A stretch of 64,000 bases of DNA from Ascaris suum (GCA_013433145.1 CM024172.1:1300501-1364500), one strand, 5' to 3'; numbered from the stretch's first letter, positions 24,059 to 36,080 are shown. A program made the numbers and translations. Notes: a model not told the origin generated them from the sequence alone.

Positions 24059-27000
24059 GACCCTGTCGATGATATAGCAATACGTTTACCCTGCTCAATA
24101 AGGAAAACGATGGTTAAGACAGCAAATATACGGGTATGATATTTCATTATCGCATAAAATGTTGGACGAGACACCGAAATTAGACATTCCACAGTATAGG
24201 CGGTTGAGATCCTAACACAATAAAACGATATGCTAATATTCTATAATATCGGGTTAATGATCAACTCACTTAGAAATATGGGTGATGGGGCAAGTACAGT
24301 ACCGCTTTCATCGGTAACAATAGGAAACAAGCACATTTTGAGCAAAAGAAAATATTAAAATTCCGGTTCAATCATCATGTAAACGGCATCATTAAGCCTT
24401 TATGAAAATCGGAAATCATCGATGCTGGATTAAATGTGAGCTAGGGCAAGATCGGCACCGGACTTAACCTATCTTCACATAGACAGACGAGACAGATGTC
24501 CGCTCAAGCTTTCGGGTCGCGACTGGTAGCATTTATCGAACAGAATGTGACAAAGGATCAGGTGGATTCTTGCTCGAGGTGAAATAAGCATTGACAGTAA
24601 GGTGATAAATAACCTTGGATGCTTTTCTTTCCGCATGAAAAGAGCGTAAAAAGGGGAAACTAACACAAACAAAAAACCAATCTGCTAAGGCATACACAGT
24701 GATGTGATGGTTAAAGCGTGCAGAATGGTCTAATACCACAGAAAGGGGGGGGGCTTGTAAACGAACGATACTGTATCAACACACATTCATTCAAACGCAG
24801 ACATCGGGTACATTATGCATCATAAAAAAAAAGGATATTTATCAACAAATGAACTCGTCATAGACAATTTGGGAGACAAAAATGAGACCTATTTGTGCAT
24901 ATTTGTAGATTAGCCTAAAATTGGAAAATAACAGTACAAAATGACGCAAATGCAAGATAGTGCTACTCGTTCTACAAAATCATCCAACAATCGTTGCACT
25001 AATCTTTTCTTAAAATTCATTTACAACCTGGTCATCAACTCAAATGAATGAAGGTCAATGGAATATATCTGAAATATCCCAAAAATATGGTCAGAATTCG
25101 TTCTATGATATGAGGAAAGAAACGAAAGTATTCCCCTCTGCCAGCCTATATTCCAATAACTGATATGATTTCTTCTCTAAAATCCGATGTATTCACTAGG
25201 TTTAGTTTGATTCCAAGTGAGAAACGAAAAGGTGGACCACGACCATATCGAGACATATAATCGAGGTGTGAGTCAACGAAAATTCTTTTTTTTCTTCGAT
25301 TTCACAAGTTGGTAAATATACCTTGGCAAGATTTATCAAAAATTGCAAATATTTTCAATGTGGCCCTCATTCATCGTCTAATAATTGAAGTTGAAATTAT
25401 TCGTTTACCCGAATTTCAGTTTTTACGATCGGAGTTTTTCAATTTATACGTTCATAGAGTTTGGTAGCGATTTCTAAGACTTGGATAGACGGATACATTC
25501 ATACGTATTGATATGAACAAGAAAAAATCTTATGAAACTCGAGGACAAAGATGGGAAGGGTTGTGTGTATATGTGTTGGGAGGGAAGAGGAGGTTGAGAT
25601 GACTCATTTGTTCTCTTCTCTTAATTTGCCTTAATACGAAAAATTCGAGAAGTTCTAGAATCTTCCTCCTCGCCTATCTGCCTGCTTCTTTTCCACATCC
25701 TTTTCAGAACATAAAAGCGAAGCGCATAAGCAGAAGTGTACTCAATATTATCGAAAAAATCTTGTAATTCGATCTATGAGGTCATATATTCCTCCTAAAG
25801 GAGTAATAAGTTGCAATAACTTCTGCATCAAGAACTCGTTTAAAGTCGTACAATGGGATTCAGAAGCATCTTGACTGTCAATAAATCATAAAATGCTTTA
25901 CCGCAATGAAATGCGTTGAGCAGATGGAGGTAAACTTGTCAAATTTCACACAAGACTACCTTACAGGTATTGCACAACTAGAGAACACAAACCCTATTGC
26001 ATTTGAATAAGATAGATACACACCTGCACGGGCATAAATTGAAGACTGAAAAGGTATGGAACACAAGCAAACTAATAATACGACCGAACACGATTAGCAC
26101 AAATGCAATAAATGAAACGAACAATTTCAAGCTCTACTATTTGATGCGATCAATAAATCAATATAGAGCAGAGGTAACTCTATCCACCTAGAAGGCAACT
26201 TCAACAACACTGTGATCTCATTCGATATGCAATGATGCGACCATTAAACTCTCAACGGAGACTTTACCTGTAATTTGGAAAAAAAAAAGATTATTACATC
26301 CATATTTCCTCTTATCTTCTCGCTAACCCGAATTTAGCGGAATCCTCACCTGTATCCTTTTCACACTAGGAAAAACGGCATTGAAATATGCCAAAAGTTT
26401 ATTCGTTGAAAGTTACTTGTACCTTTTGTGTTAGTTTGAACCTACGAAAGTACCCGATTTTAATCGGAAACGTTCTATCGCTCTAAGAATGATACTTCCG
26501 TCATTCGATGCCTACGTACACAAGAATGAAAAAACCACATGAAAACCTTGAATTTTTTGTACGAATGCAACGAATACGACGTATATGACCATCAAACCAT
26601 CCCACTCCTCTCTCCTTTACACCGAACCTTGGCGATCAACCCTCGCCCCGACTCAGATGATCTGAGCCACTATATGACATATGGGTCATTCTAGTGCCCT
26701 TTAAGTAGCAGAATATCACAAATGCCGAAAATGACTTTTCCAGAATCTTTCGGTACCACTAGAATTCTTGCTCCAGAATCCAGTTAGTAAAATAACACCC
26801 TACTTCTTTCTATTATTCTTCAAAAATCGATTCCACTTCATTCCTTCGCCCTTCTGAACAAAAAATTCACTTCCGTTGTCGTCATATTCTTAGCGAAAAC
26901 CACTCGCAAACATGAACATCAATATATACCGTAAGCATTTCCTCATTGCAGCTCTTAATTTAATTACCTATGGCAAGGATATTCGATCTCCTTTTTAATG

Positions 27001-27577
27001 TAGGTCTTTTTTATAAGCTAATTCCGCTCTATTCAACCCCATTCCAATAGTCTCGGTCTTCAAAAGTATCTCGGTCTTCAAGTATCTCGGTCTTCAACCC
27101 ATTCCTCAAGTATCTCGGTCTTCAACCCATTCCTCAATATTCTCGGGTCTTCAACCCATTCCTCAAGTAATCCTCAAGGGGAACCACATTGCCAATAGAG
27201 TAATAAATATACAGAAAAGCAATAAAGCATATGTAAATATAATCATTGCACATAATCATACGTTTAAGAACCAAAACGTGGTGAACGAAAGCAAAGACCA
27301 GAGATCATGAGGAACAAAAACACATTGGAATGCCGAAATGATCATGTATTAAGCAGTTATAGCCGCCGATAAATAGTGGACAGATATCGCCGATAGATCG
27401 CATTGCTCCAATCATCTCTTAAAGCATGACGAGGCTTGAGGTAATACATGTGTTTCGTGATCGACAAATAAGTTTTACCCTCTCTTTTGGACTATGCTTT
27501 TCCATTCAGCTGAATATGGTTTGCTGTTTATGTGGGCCATGTTGCAGAGTGATGGAATGTCCAGGTAACGGAGATGA
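24059..27577. other. Intergenic region upstream of the BAG6-like gene
   Basis: About 3.5 kb between the BAG6-like start codon and the BED-finger exon. No convincing exon was found on either strand: open frames are short and lack splice context. It should hold the BAG6-like promoter, but no core element can be recognised. The only clear structure is the tandem repeat at 27032-27176. A weak acceptor-like CGACAG lies five bases upstream of the BAG6-like ATG. Confidence 0.6.
27032..27176. repeat. Tandem repeat, unit near 29 bp (TCTCGGTCTTCAACCCATTC...)
   Basis: The motif CTCGGTCTTCAA followed by CCCATTCCTCAAGTAT recurs about five times. The first copies are shortened to CTCGGTCTTCAAGTAT, while later ones are full length with single-base changes. 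No coding frame persists across units. Confidence 0.85.
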
Positions 27578-27872
27578 ACAGTCACCACTGCCGACCTCAT
27601 TGCCCGCCCCATCCCCTCGACGTCTGTAGAGTCGACACCAGTGGGCAGCGGTTCGAAGGAATCTGGACTGATAAGGAAGGAGAAAAGTGGGAGAAGCGCT
27701 GTGTGGGATTTCTTCGTGAAAGAAGACAATAAAGGCAAAAAAGGTCAGCTGCAGTATTTGCGGACGAATGCTAGCTTTCAACTCCTCATCGACGCATAGC
27801 ATGGTAGGCCATTTGAGATCCATCCACAGTGATCGTGCAGAAGTTGGACGGGCTATGTGTTCTGTGACTTAA
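27578..27872 (+). pseudogene. BED-type zinc-finger coding segment, frame broken in an A6 run
   Basis: One frame (27578-27742) ends in SAVWDFFVKEDNKGK, the aromatic N-terminal part of a BED finger. After a run of six A (27737-27742) the protein continues one frame over as VSCSICGRMLAF...THSMVGHLRSIHSD, giving the Cys-x2-Cys and His-x4-His pairs and the HLR..H helix. Removing one A joins the two halves. BED fingers bind DNA in chromatin proteins and in hAT-family transposases; nothing here tells which. The segment is visibly more GC-rich than the flanks and starts after an in-frame TGA without a clear acceptor. A 48-nt intron-like stretch (GTGTTC...CACAG, 27857-27896) may follow. It could be a live exon with a sequencing error, a decayed transposon fragment or a host gene relic. 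Confidence 0.6.
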
Positions 27873-28014
27873 ATGAGCTTCTAACATCCCTCACAGGGAT
27901 GATGAAAGTCAGCGCGGCATCCGCTGGGGCCGATGGCCTCCGTGATGGTGAGGATGGCGGTTAACGTTGAGCACTAGTGCAAGCTGTGCAAAAAGAGAAA
28001 ATACACTCGAACGG

Positions 28015-28852
28015 AATACCTGAGAAACCTTCAACGACCATCAAAAACATAATTGTAAATCGAATTGAGGTTTCGTATCTAATATACGAAGCCGCTACTC
28101 ATAATTATGCTGCAGCGATCCATGAAAAGCCTTCCCGAAAGCCGCCTCAGTGCAGCACCGTTGAATCCTCTCAATTATCTCGATTACGAATATTTTAGAC
28201 ATTTATGTGGTCAAGGTTTATTAACAAGAGGTACTTACAGAAAAAAAAAAGCAAAGACAAATAAACTCTTATTTATTTTATGATAGAGAAAGCATGAAAC
28301 CATGCATCCAAGAAAATTAATATACAAAGAAAGAAACTATCTGTAATCATGAACAAAACACGCAATCATGCGTTTAAAACCGGAAATAAAGCATAAACAA
28401 TGAGAGAAAACCAGTGATTGTAATGACTGTAGGCCCGTAGGAATGCAAATATTAAATCATAACACTCCAAGCTCCGCTTAAAGGCGATCGGCTACCTGCC
28501 AGAACCATATGAGATGATGAAGAGATCTAAATGGGGACGACAAGAAAGGCAAATGAACTGAGTACATCAATCAGACAGATCGATTCGCGAACTGCCTTTC
28601 AATTCGAAGAGGTTGTCGACTCAAGCATGATGCAAACCTTGTGAAGTAGAATGCCCCTTAAATGTAATGCCTCGTAAATCTTCAACGATCTTACAAGATA
28701 TATTAGTCGAATTGAGCCCAATGATATCATAGAGACTTTAAATGAAAAATACGAAGTTCTTCTTACTCATAATTAGGCTACGATGATCCACGAAATGTTT
28801 CTCTAATAGTCACCTGAGTGTAGTTCCTTTGAACTTTCTCAGTTATCTGGAT
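28015..28852. repeat. Two degenerate direct copies (28015-28190 and 28670-28852)
   Basis: Both copies contain, in the same order, TTCAACGA, CGAATTGAG, TACGAAG, TACTCATAATTA, CGATCCA (or TGATCCA)...GAAA, CACCG/CACCTGAGTG, TTGAA...TCTCA.TTATCT. Identity is patchy with small indels, so the duplication is old. The left copy is open in one plus frame (27977-28198), the right copy is not. Function unknown; it may be a fragment of a dispersed repeat family. Confidence 0.6.
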
Positions 28853-29289
28853 ATTTCTTTTGCATAGATCGCAACCAAAAACTAGAGCACAATATTTCAA
28901 AATGAGGCAACGTGAGCAATAAAACCTTTCCGGTAATTTTCTATGCTATTATATTGTAAGGAGCGGAAGGATACATTCCCACAATTTGAGCAACTCTCCG
29001 CGAAATTTTAACAGCACTCATAGATCATTCTTTAGAGTCTTTTAGGACGTTTGCACATAGAATTTTTCAACGAGTTTCAGAGAGCATCACTCATCCAATA
29101 AGCCTCCAACTTCAGCAACAAACTTTTTAATGCGTAATACCTGTGCAGTGACTCAGCAAGGAGACGAACACTAAAGAAATCGATGAAAGAATGCCGTCTT
29201 CGGTAAGCAGAAGATCATTCTTTCCACGCTGAAGATAGCGTCCATCTCAGTTATATGGTTGTCACACCTATATCTTTTGGTCAACTAAC

Positions 29290-29501
29290 CTGACGAGCTG
29301 TGCGACAACCTTTAAGGATCAATGTTTGATTATCATAAGAGTCGAGTATGCCTCGTTTTTGGGAATCTCTTTCTACCACTAAATATTCTGAAATATTTGT
29401 GCTGATATGGTCAAATCCTCACCCTCTTTGTTTAGCATGAACGCCTCGTTCATTAAAGGTCTTTTCTTTACATTCATTTTCTGACCTGGTGCTGCATCCA
29501 T
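29290..29501 (-). CDS. Possible first two exons of an unrecognised gene
   Basis: An ATG at 29501 opens MDAAPGQKMNVKKRPLMNEA... (exon 29423-29501), ending GAG G before a GTGAGG donor. The next segment (29290-29378) follows TTTCAGAATATTTAG, matches that phase and reads VERDSQKRGILDSY..., ending with a CAG/GTTAGT donor. A splice acceptor (TTTTAG, 29515-29518) lies 13 nt upstream of the ATG, the arrangement expected for a trans-spliced first exon. The peptide is charged, with no motif I know. Continuation toward lower coordinates is unclear; a third segment after TATCTTCAG at about 29230 is possible. No further support is visible, so this may be a gene fragment. Confidence 0.4.
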
Positions 29502-29514
29502 TTTTCTCGCCTCT

Positions 29515-29518
29515 CTAA
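29515..29518 (-). promoter_or_regulatory. Candidate spliced-leader acceptor (TTTTAG) before ATG 29501
   Basis: On the minus strand, CTTTTAG is followed by a 13-nt leader and then the ATG at 29501. No donor-bearing upstream exon is evident, so trans-splicing of a leader is the simplest reading, by analogy with nematode genes. Confidence 0.35.
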
Positions 29519-30700
29519 AAGAACCTTTTTTCGCTGTTATTAGATTTCGGTTTGAAGTGAATCAAAATGAAAGAAGATTAAAGACAAATATATATTGAGG
29601 ATGATACAATTCCCTATCTAAACTCTCTATACAAGTGTTTGTTGACAAGATGCGAGTTCAGAGTTGGGCAAAGTACATACTGTATACGTGTGGTACTTCG
29701 GCAAACTGATTGAATATGTCTCACATAAACACAGGTGGCGGATAAAAATTCTAGCCCGGTTTTCCTTCGTCTAATTTCCTCGAATGTTTGATACGCCGAT
29801 CGGGATTCAAATACCTGATATGTAATAATTTCCTCAGGTAGTAGCATCTTTTTCCCTGTTATTATTTCTAAAATATAGAAGCACAAACGGTATTTGCTCT
29901 TAGCTTAAAGAGGATGTCTTGAATGTGCTAATCATGACTGCGTAATCGATGAAATAGGTAGTGAAAACTGGTAGCGACGACGGTTTTGTTTCACACCTAT
30001 CGCAGTTTCGTTATTAAACTGGCCCTTTCGTTGATATAGTTTGTTCCATTGATCCGATTTTCAGGAAATATTCTCCGCCGATTAATTATACCGCAATTTT
30101 GTTGCAAGTTTCTACCTCTCTCATAGATGTTCGATTAAGGCAGTCATAACGCTAAATTAGCTAAGTTTTATTGTTATTGCAATAAAGATCTTATTTACCT
30201 AAACAATAAGTGTTTATGAATGCAAACGAAAAGCGCATCGGAATACACAAAGATAAATGTGTGGTTTCGAAGGGATCTGCGAAATGCGATCAAACAGTTT
30301 TCAAGTGACCTCAAATGGATGTCAAGCAGCATCCACTCGAGAACCGTCCACGTCAGGAATCCCGATCAACGAACTCAGCTTTGATACGAACAACAGTAGG
30401 GTCATATTGCAAAAATCGCCATTTAATGCAAGAATTTCAACTTGAGAGCGACAAATTGCAGTGTGTTTAATAAAACAATGAACAATTAGTTCTAAGATAT
30501 AATGTGTCGTAAAACGAAATAACGATGTAACATTTGCAAAAGAACAGGATCATAATTGCATAGGGCGCTGCTCAAAGAAGTGAATGTGATTGACTAACTG
30601 GTTGTCGCCTAGTAGCTGTCTTCATACCACCATCCACCAATCAACCTTGCGCGGCACCTCACTAATAACGCGTTTCATCGGCATTCACCGCATAACGGAA
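29519..30700. other. Intergenic region between the unrecognised gene and the DOMON gene
   Basis: About 1.2 kb. A plus-strand open stretch at 30290-30395 (VTSNGCQAASTREPSTSG...) is a little more GC-rich than its surroundings and could be a 5' exon of the DOMON gene, but its splice borders are weak. A 91-codon minus frame at 29614-29886 has no supporting splice sites or motif. The promoter of the plus-strand DOMON gene should be here. Confidence 0.45.
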
Positions 30701-33700
30701 ATGATTATAAACTTAGTGCTGCTATCATCTTTATTTTGTCAATTCGTATCGTTAGGTTTACACATGGATCGGCTAGGTTGTGGTGAGACGAAAGGGTGTT
30801 TGTTCAAGCCGGCTGGATGCGATCCATCGCTCGATTGTACCATCGCACTTATCTTCTTTGTCGATGGACCTAATTCATTGCGTATTGAGATGATGGCGCA
30901 ATCACTCATTCCGCCACCACCGTTGCAGTATATAGCTATCGCATTTTCAAACGATGAAGCTATGGTTGGTGGGATTTTTTTTTCATCTTTGAATTTCTCA
31001 AAGATAAAAAGGACTGCCTATACTTCCGAGGTTTTTAGGTCTTTAGTAATTTCTATTCTTTCCAGTCTCCGAGCGAGATTTGGAAACTCCCAACCGACAA
31101 CTGGCAAATTAGTGGGATTTATCTTCCTAGCGGTTTTGAAAAACCAGGATTCCATTTAGGTGATTTCGACTATTCCGCTTTATCCTGAAAGGTCTTCTTT
31201 CTTCTCATCACTGTGTATCATTTCCTGATGATTGCTCATAAACGAAATGTTATCTAAAGGTATTCTGTTCTGTGCTGAAGTTTATTCACAAGAAATACCT
31301 TCATCAATGTCATTACCTATTTTCACCTTACTATATGCCTCATATAGGAGGGATCCTTCTAATCGGTGAAAGACAGAAGAACATCAAATACTTTGGCAAA
31401 CAAAAGAAAAAATTCTTTTTCTTTATGACACATAAAGGGAAGGGAAACAATTCTTTCTACCATATCAATATTTATTTCCAGCTAATCTTAAATAATAACT
31501 ATCCACATTTAAATATATATGTTTAGTTTTTATGAGTTTTTCTTTATCAAACAGCCCTTTTAATGATCTGTATAACAATTGTGGAAGGAATTTTTGTGCT
31601 TTCAAATTTGGACGATTAATCCTGACATTCTTTTTACTTATATTTTTTATACGGAACACCTCTCTTTTGCTTCGAACGATAGCCGTCGAGAATTTTTGCA
31701 CTTTAGTTTTCCTCATATCCTTATTCAATGGTGAAGATTGCTTGGAAGTGTTATCATTTCCAAGAAAGCTTTACCATGGATTAGGATTATTTAAACGACT
31801 AGAAATTATAACTCTTTAGGAAATTATAACTATTACGAAAGCAGTAAGATTATTAGGAAGAAAAAAATCCATATGTTTTTCTCAACGATCAAAAATTATA
31901 ACTTCATAATTTCTTTCAAATTTAAATATAAATTATTTATTATGTAAATAGCGATTATTTCCTTAGATAATTTTGTGATAGGCATTACAACTTTTATTTT
32001 CATTTATTAAAAAATATTTTACTATTTGCTTGCAATAAGAAATGCTCTATTATTTACCCGTATTAAAATTTCGAACTTCTATAATCTATACGTTTTTATT
32101 ATTTGTTTGATTATCGCCTCTATTACTTGATAATGTATATAATTTAAATTATCGCCAATGGTACTAACATAAGAGTTGTAACGCATATTACAAAATTATA
32201 TAAGGTTGTAACCACTATTTACATAATAAATAATTTATATTTAAATTTAAAAGAAATTATGAAGTTATAATTTTTGACGGTTGAGAAAAACATATGTATT
32301 TTTTCTTCCTAATAATCTTACTGCTTTCGTAATAGTCATAATTTCCTAAAGAGTTATAATTTATATTTTAATAGTAGTATATATTTATATATTTCATTAG
32401 CAAAAAAAAAAAATAGCCGAAATATATCCACTCTATTTGATTATGATGAGTGGAAAAAAAAAGTGTGGTAGAGAAAACGCTCATCACTATTTTTCAATGA
32501 AAATTTGCTGAATGGATGAAAATATTTTTCAAAGATGAGTGGAAAATTGCAAATAAAAAACGGGAAATAAGAAAAAATAACATTTACAAACTTTCATAAG
32601 AAAATGAATAGAACTCATATTTAAAATAATCCGTTATTTATATACTTTCAAATGGGTTGATTCTTAATTATGCTCTATTTCATCGCTTAGGTTGGAAATA
32701 AAAAAACATTTGCTATTTTCGCTAAAAGAAGACGATGACATTTCCTTCTCATCTCTTTACCTAGTTCCTCTCTCTCATTCCCGCCCAAATGAAGGCCAGA
32801 ATAAGCTCTCCTATAGATGTTTGCTTTTGGGGTGAAATCTCGTTCCGTATGCCGCATACTGCGGTCACATTTATTCGTCTTTGTAAGTCTAATTCATCTT
32901 ACTTCTTACTATCGAAAGTTTCTTTTCTTTTTTCTAAATTATCTATTCTTTAGAGTCTCTTTGCATAAATATCTAAAGGAAATCGTTCTCGTTTTTGAAA
33001 TTTTCAACGAGTATTTCTTTATTTGCTTATTTATTTCGGAAAATATCGCGTAAATAGATCTAAATAGGAATGGCATATTTAGGGCGATGATATGATCAGT
33101 GAATGTGTACTCAGTACAAACTCAGAGTTCATCGACACTGAGGTATTCCTCTCATATAACACCCCCAACGTAAGAGGCAACGATCGTACCTATCTTACAG
33201 AGGTATAATATTTTATTGATTTATGATAGCGAGAGCATCGAAAAAAAAAATAAAAGACCGACCCTGAGGGCATGATCGGAGCCATTTGTTGTAATGTGAA
33301 GATTATACCATAAATTGATGATAAATGATTGCAAAAATATAGATGGTACACTTTTAATGTGTAATTTCATTTTTCTTTTCATTTATTCACAAATAACAAC
33401 TGCGAAAAATTCTTCAAGAAAAATTTGCATTCCGAACACAAAAAAAAAAACAAATTCAAAATATTCTCAAATGATTGTAAATATTTTCTAATTTCTATTA
33501 AATGATTTTTTTAAAATCAATTTTCATTATCAAATAAAATCAACTATATATGATAAACATACGAAAATTCTCCTTTAAAAAAAAAATGCTTCCCGAAAAT
33601 GCAAAAATTTTTTTACCAATTCAAAAACTTTCATATATCGTTTGATTAGTAAGGAATTCACAAAGTTAAAAGTGAAGGTAATTCCTGAATTGCATATGAA

Positions 33701-35645
33701 AAAAAAAAATTTTTTTTTTTGATAACAAAAGGAAAAAAAATAATACGATGATTTTTTTTTTATTCCCCCATTTAGTAATGAAATAATTTTGAAATGTTTC
33801 TTCTCTTAAGAGATATGTGATTTATTTCGGTGGCTCATAAATTAGCACCTATTGCGTTAAGTTACTGATAACAAATATTTCAAATTTTTATTGTCGCTTT
33901 CTAGTTAAATGCCCCCCCCCCCGTCTTTTTAAAATTTATTTGTATGACAAAAATATATAAATATAAGATATAATTTAAAAAAAAAATATATAATATATAG
34001 AAAGAGTATATTTAATTAATCTATGAATGCATATTACTTATAAATTGATGTATGAAGAAATCGATATACTTGAAAGATTAGAAATTCTAGGCAAGTAAAG
34101 CGTTGCTAACCTATCTGATAATGAAATTATGAGGAAGATTTCTAAGAGAAATACTCGAAAAAAATATTTTAATATTGCACTCAATTTGCATTAATATACG
34201 ATTAATTAAATTAGTTGGAACATTTAAATCTTTGATGAAAAATGTTCCACTTCCATATACTTTTACCAACCCCTCTCCCCCCTCCTATATCCAAACTAAT
34301 ATGTTTTCTATTTTTGGATGCCAATATTTATGAGGTTTATTGCTCTAAGAGTGATATCTCACTTTCCAACACAAATATCCCACTGTTCTAATGTGAAGTG
34401 AATCGAATGGAAGGGATGCGATCAGCAAACGGATCTAAAGGTCTTTTTTGTTTTTATTCACTTTATCAGTGATTCCATTAATTTCAAATTTAGAGTAATA
34501 AACGATAAAACTTTTATAGGATGAGCTCAACACTTTATTCCATAATGTGACAGGCGAAGTGATTGACGGTCGTCTCTATTGTCAATTCTCACAACAAATC
34601 ATACCACAAATGGACCATCGTGATGGACGTCTTTGGGATCTTAATCGTAAATACTTCATTCTAGGTGCCACAGGAAGTGCTCAACCTGATGGTAAGTTCG
34701 GGTTATATCTGAGTTGAGTTTTTCTACTAACGTGCCTTTCCTTCATATTGACAACCGCAAGTGGCTTTCGATACCTTCTATACTGTTTGGAAGTCATCGT
34801 TGGACAATTGCAGCTAAGCCACCTACATTTTAACAAAAGCCTAACAAGGTCGGGAAAAGCGATTAATTAAATAAGAACCGAAAGATGAAGTTGCTTCGGA
34901 TTTTCACTGAGGAAGCAAGTTATAGAGAGGGGAAGGAAGGAGGGAAAACGAAAGAGGCTCAGCGATATTTCATTTCAACTCGTTGTCATCTCATTTGCAA
35001 ATAAAACAAATACTAAAATATATTACCTTCCATCTTATTTGAATGTCAGCTATAAAATTTCTTAAAGGGGTTTTTCCCAAAATAGTTTAATGATTTCATT
35101 GAAATGATCTCTCTACTAAAAAAGATTCCTTTTCCTAATCATTATTTCATTTCCATCTCTAAATATTGATACGGTAAAAGTCTATGAAGCTCATAGAAAA
35201 CAATTTTATGACTTACAATTGCCGATAGTTGTCTGAAGAGCTGAGGAAAAACCATTTCGGTCATTCTGGAGAGAAACGATTTCGAACAGTTTTTGAATAG
35301 AAACTATTTCGGTCACTTCGAAGGAAAATCATTTTCTTCCTCCACTCTCCATTCCTCACATATACTTACCTACAATTTTACGGATTATTACGTATTGCAG
35401 AATTGAACGCACATGATACATCAAGAGAGAGCTTCTTCTACCCAATCGTCTCGCTTCAAGCCATAAATCCTTCGTTGACCGGTGAACGACAATATCAGTT
35501 ACCCGCATCTTTCAACGCAGTTACCAATGAGGTACCTCGTGAGAGTAGCACTCTTCCAACAAGTGTTACAACATCAATTTCGATCGAATGTATCACATTT
35601 TCAGTAGTGATTACCTCATTTATTCTCGTACTTAAATTTACATGA
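30701..35645 (+). CDS. FRRS1/FRRS1L-like DOMON-domain membrane protein, 4 exons, complete
   Basis: Exons 30701-30964, 33083-33202, 34520-34691, 35401-35645 join in frame to 266 aa. Residues 1-20 (MIINLVLLSSLFCQFVSLGL) are a signal peptide. A Cys-rich start (LGCGETKGCLFKPAGCDPS) and a DOMON domain follow: YIAIAFSNDEAMGDDMISEC is the hallmark strand-loop, GRLYCQFSQ the later Cys strand. The Cys pattern and the stretch after the domain resemble FRRS1L, an accessory protein of AMPA-type glutamate receptors, and FRRS1 ferric reductases. No cytochrome b561 helices follow, which favours an FRRS1L-like layout. The last about 20 residues (ITFSVVITSFILVLKF) form a single hydrophobic anchor, giving an outward-facing domain. 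The frame stays open upstream to 30590, but the signal peptide fixes the start at 30701. Function in this organism is inference. Confidence 0.87.
31803..32362. mobile_element. 560-bp fold-back (MITE-like) element in DOMON intron 1
   Basis: The left arm (about 31803-32003) reads AAATTATAACTCTTTAGGAA... and the right arm (about 32160-32362) is its reverse complement, ending ...CCTAAAGAGTTATAATTT. The outer 150 bp match with only a few substitutions, and pairing continues more loosely inward (ATAATTTTGTGATAGGCATTAC against its complement), leaving a loop of roughly 160 bp. It encodes nothing and is AT-rich. A clear target-site duplication is not visible at the borders. This is the shape of a non-autonomous DNA transposon. 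Confidence 0.85.
33203..34519. other. DOMON intron 2: AT-rich with homopolymer runs, no gene seen
   Basis: Long A and T runs, an 11-base C run (33912-33922) and AT-rich filler. No open frame with splice context on either strand. Confidence 0.6.
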
Positions 35646-35707
35646 GCTCTTATGCAAATACTTTGATATGCAAATATACCTAAGGTGACCGGAAACTGAT
35701 CGATGGG

Positions 35708-35713
35708 AATAAA
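35708..35713 (+). terminator. AATAAA polyadenylation signal of the DOMON gene
   Basis: AATAAA occurs 62 nt after the TGA at 35643-35645, a normal distance for nematode 3' ends, and is followed by a T-rich stretch. Confidence 0.5.
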
Positions 35714-35950
35714 GGTAACCAAGTCGTTGGCTTGCCAGATGACCACCTTTTTGTGTCTAAAATGTGCATAATCAAAAAACAATTATTTTTGATCTGAACG
35801 ATGAAATCGACCTACTCGGAACAATGAATCCAAAAACTTCAATAGAAATTTGAGCACGGCCAATTGTTTTCTTCTTAGTCATCCTCTAAGTGATGATTAC
35901 CAACTCTTATAGATATGTTGATGAGCCGATTCGCAACATATATGTGATGT

Positions 35951-36030
35951 CTGATATCATTGATATAATCATATCATATCACTGATATGATATGATTGAT
36001 CACTGATATACTCCTTATCATTGATATCGT
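35951..36030. repeat. Palindromic ATATCAT/ATGATAT cluster
   Basis: CTGATATCATTGATATAATC, CATATCATATCACTGATATG, ATATGATTGATCACTGATAT and TTATCATTGATATCG overlap to give several short perfect inverted repeats within 80 bp. It lies just downstream of the DOMON polyadenylation signal. Confidence 0.7.
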
Positions 36031-36080
36031 TTAACTAACATATCTGCTCTCATTTCAACTCGTATACTTTGCGACTGCAG

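Noticed and set aside
29614..29886. 90-codon minus-strand frame (LPEEIITYQVFESRS...)
   Set aside because: Looks faintly protein-like but has no start context, no splice sites and no known motif.
30257..30445. 62-codon plus-strand frame before the DOMON gene, and an antisense signal-peptide-like frame
   Set aside because: Possible 5' exon, but neither border is convincing and the DOMON signal peptide starts at 30701.
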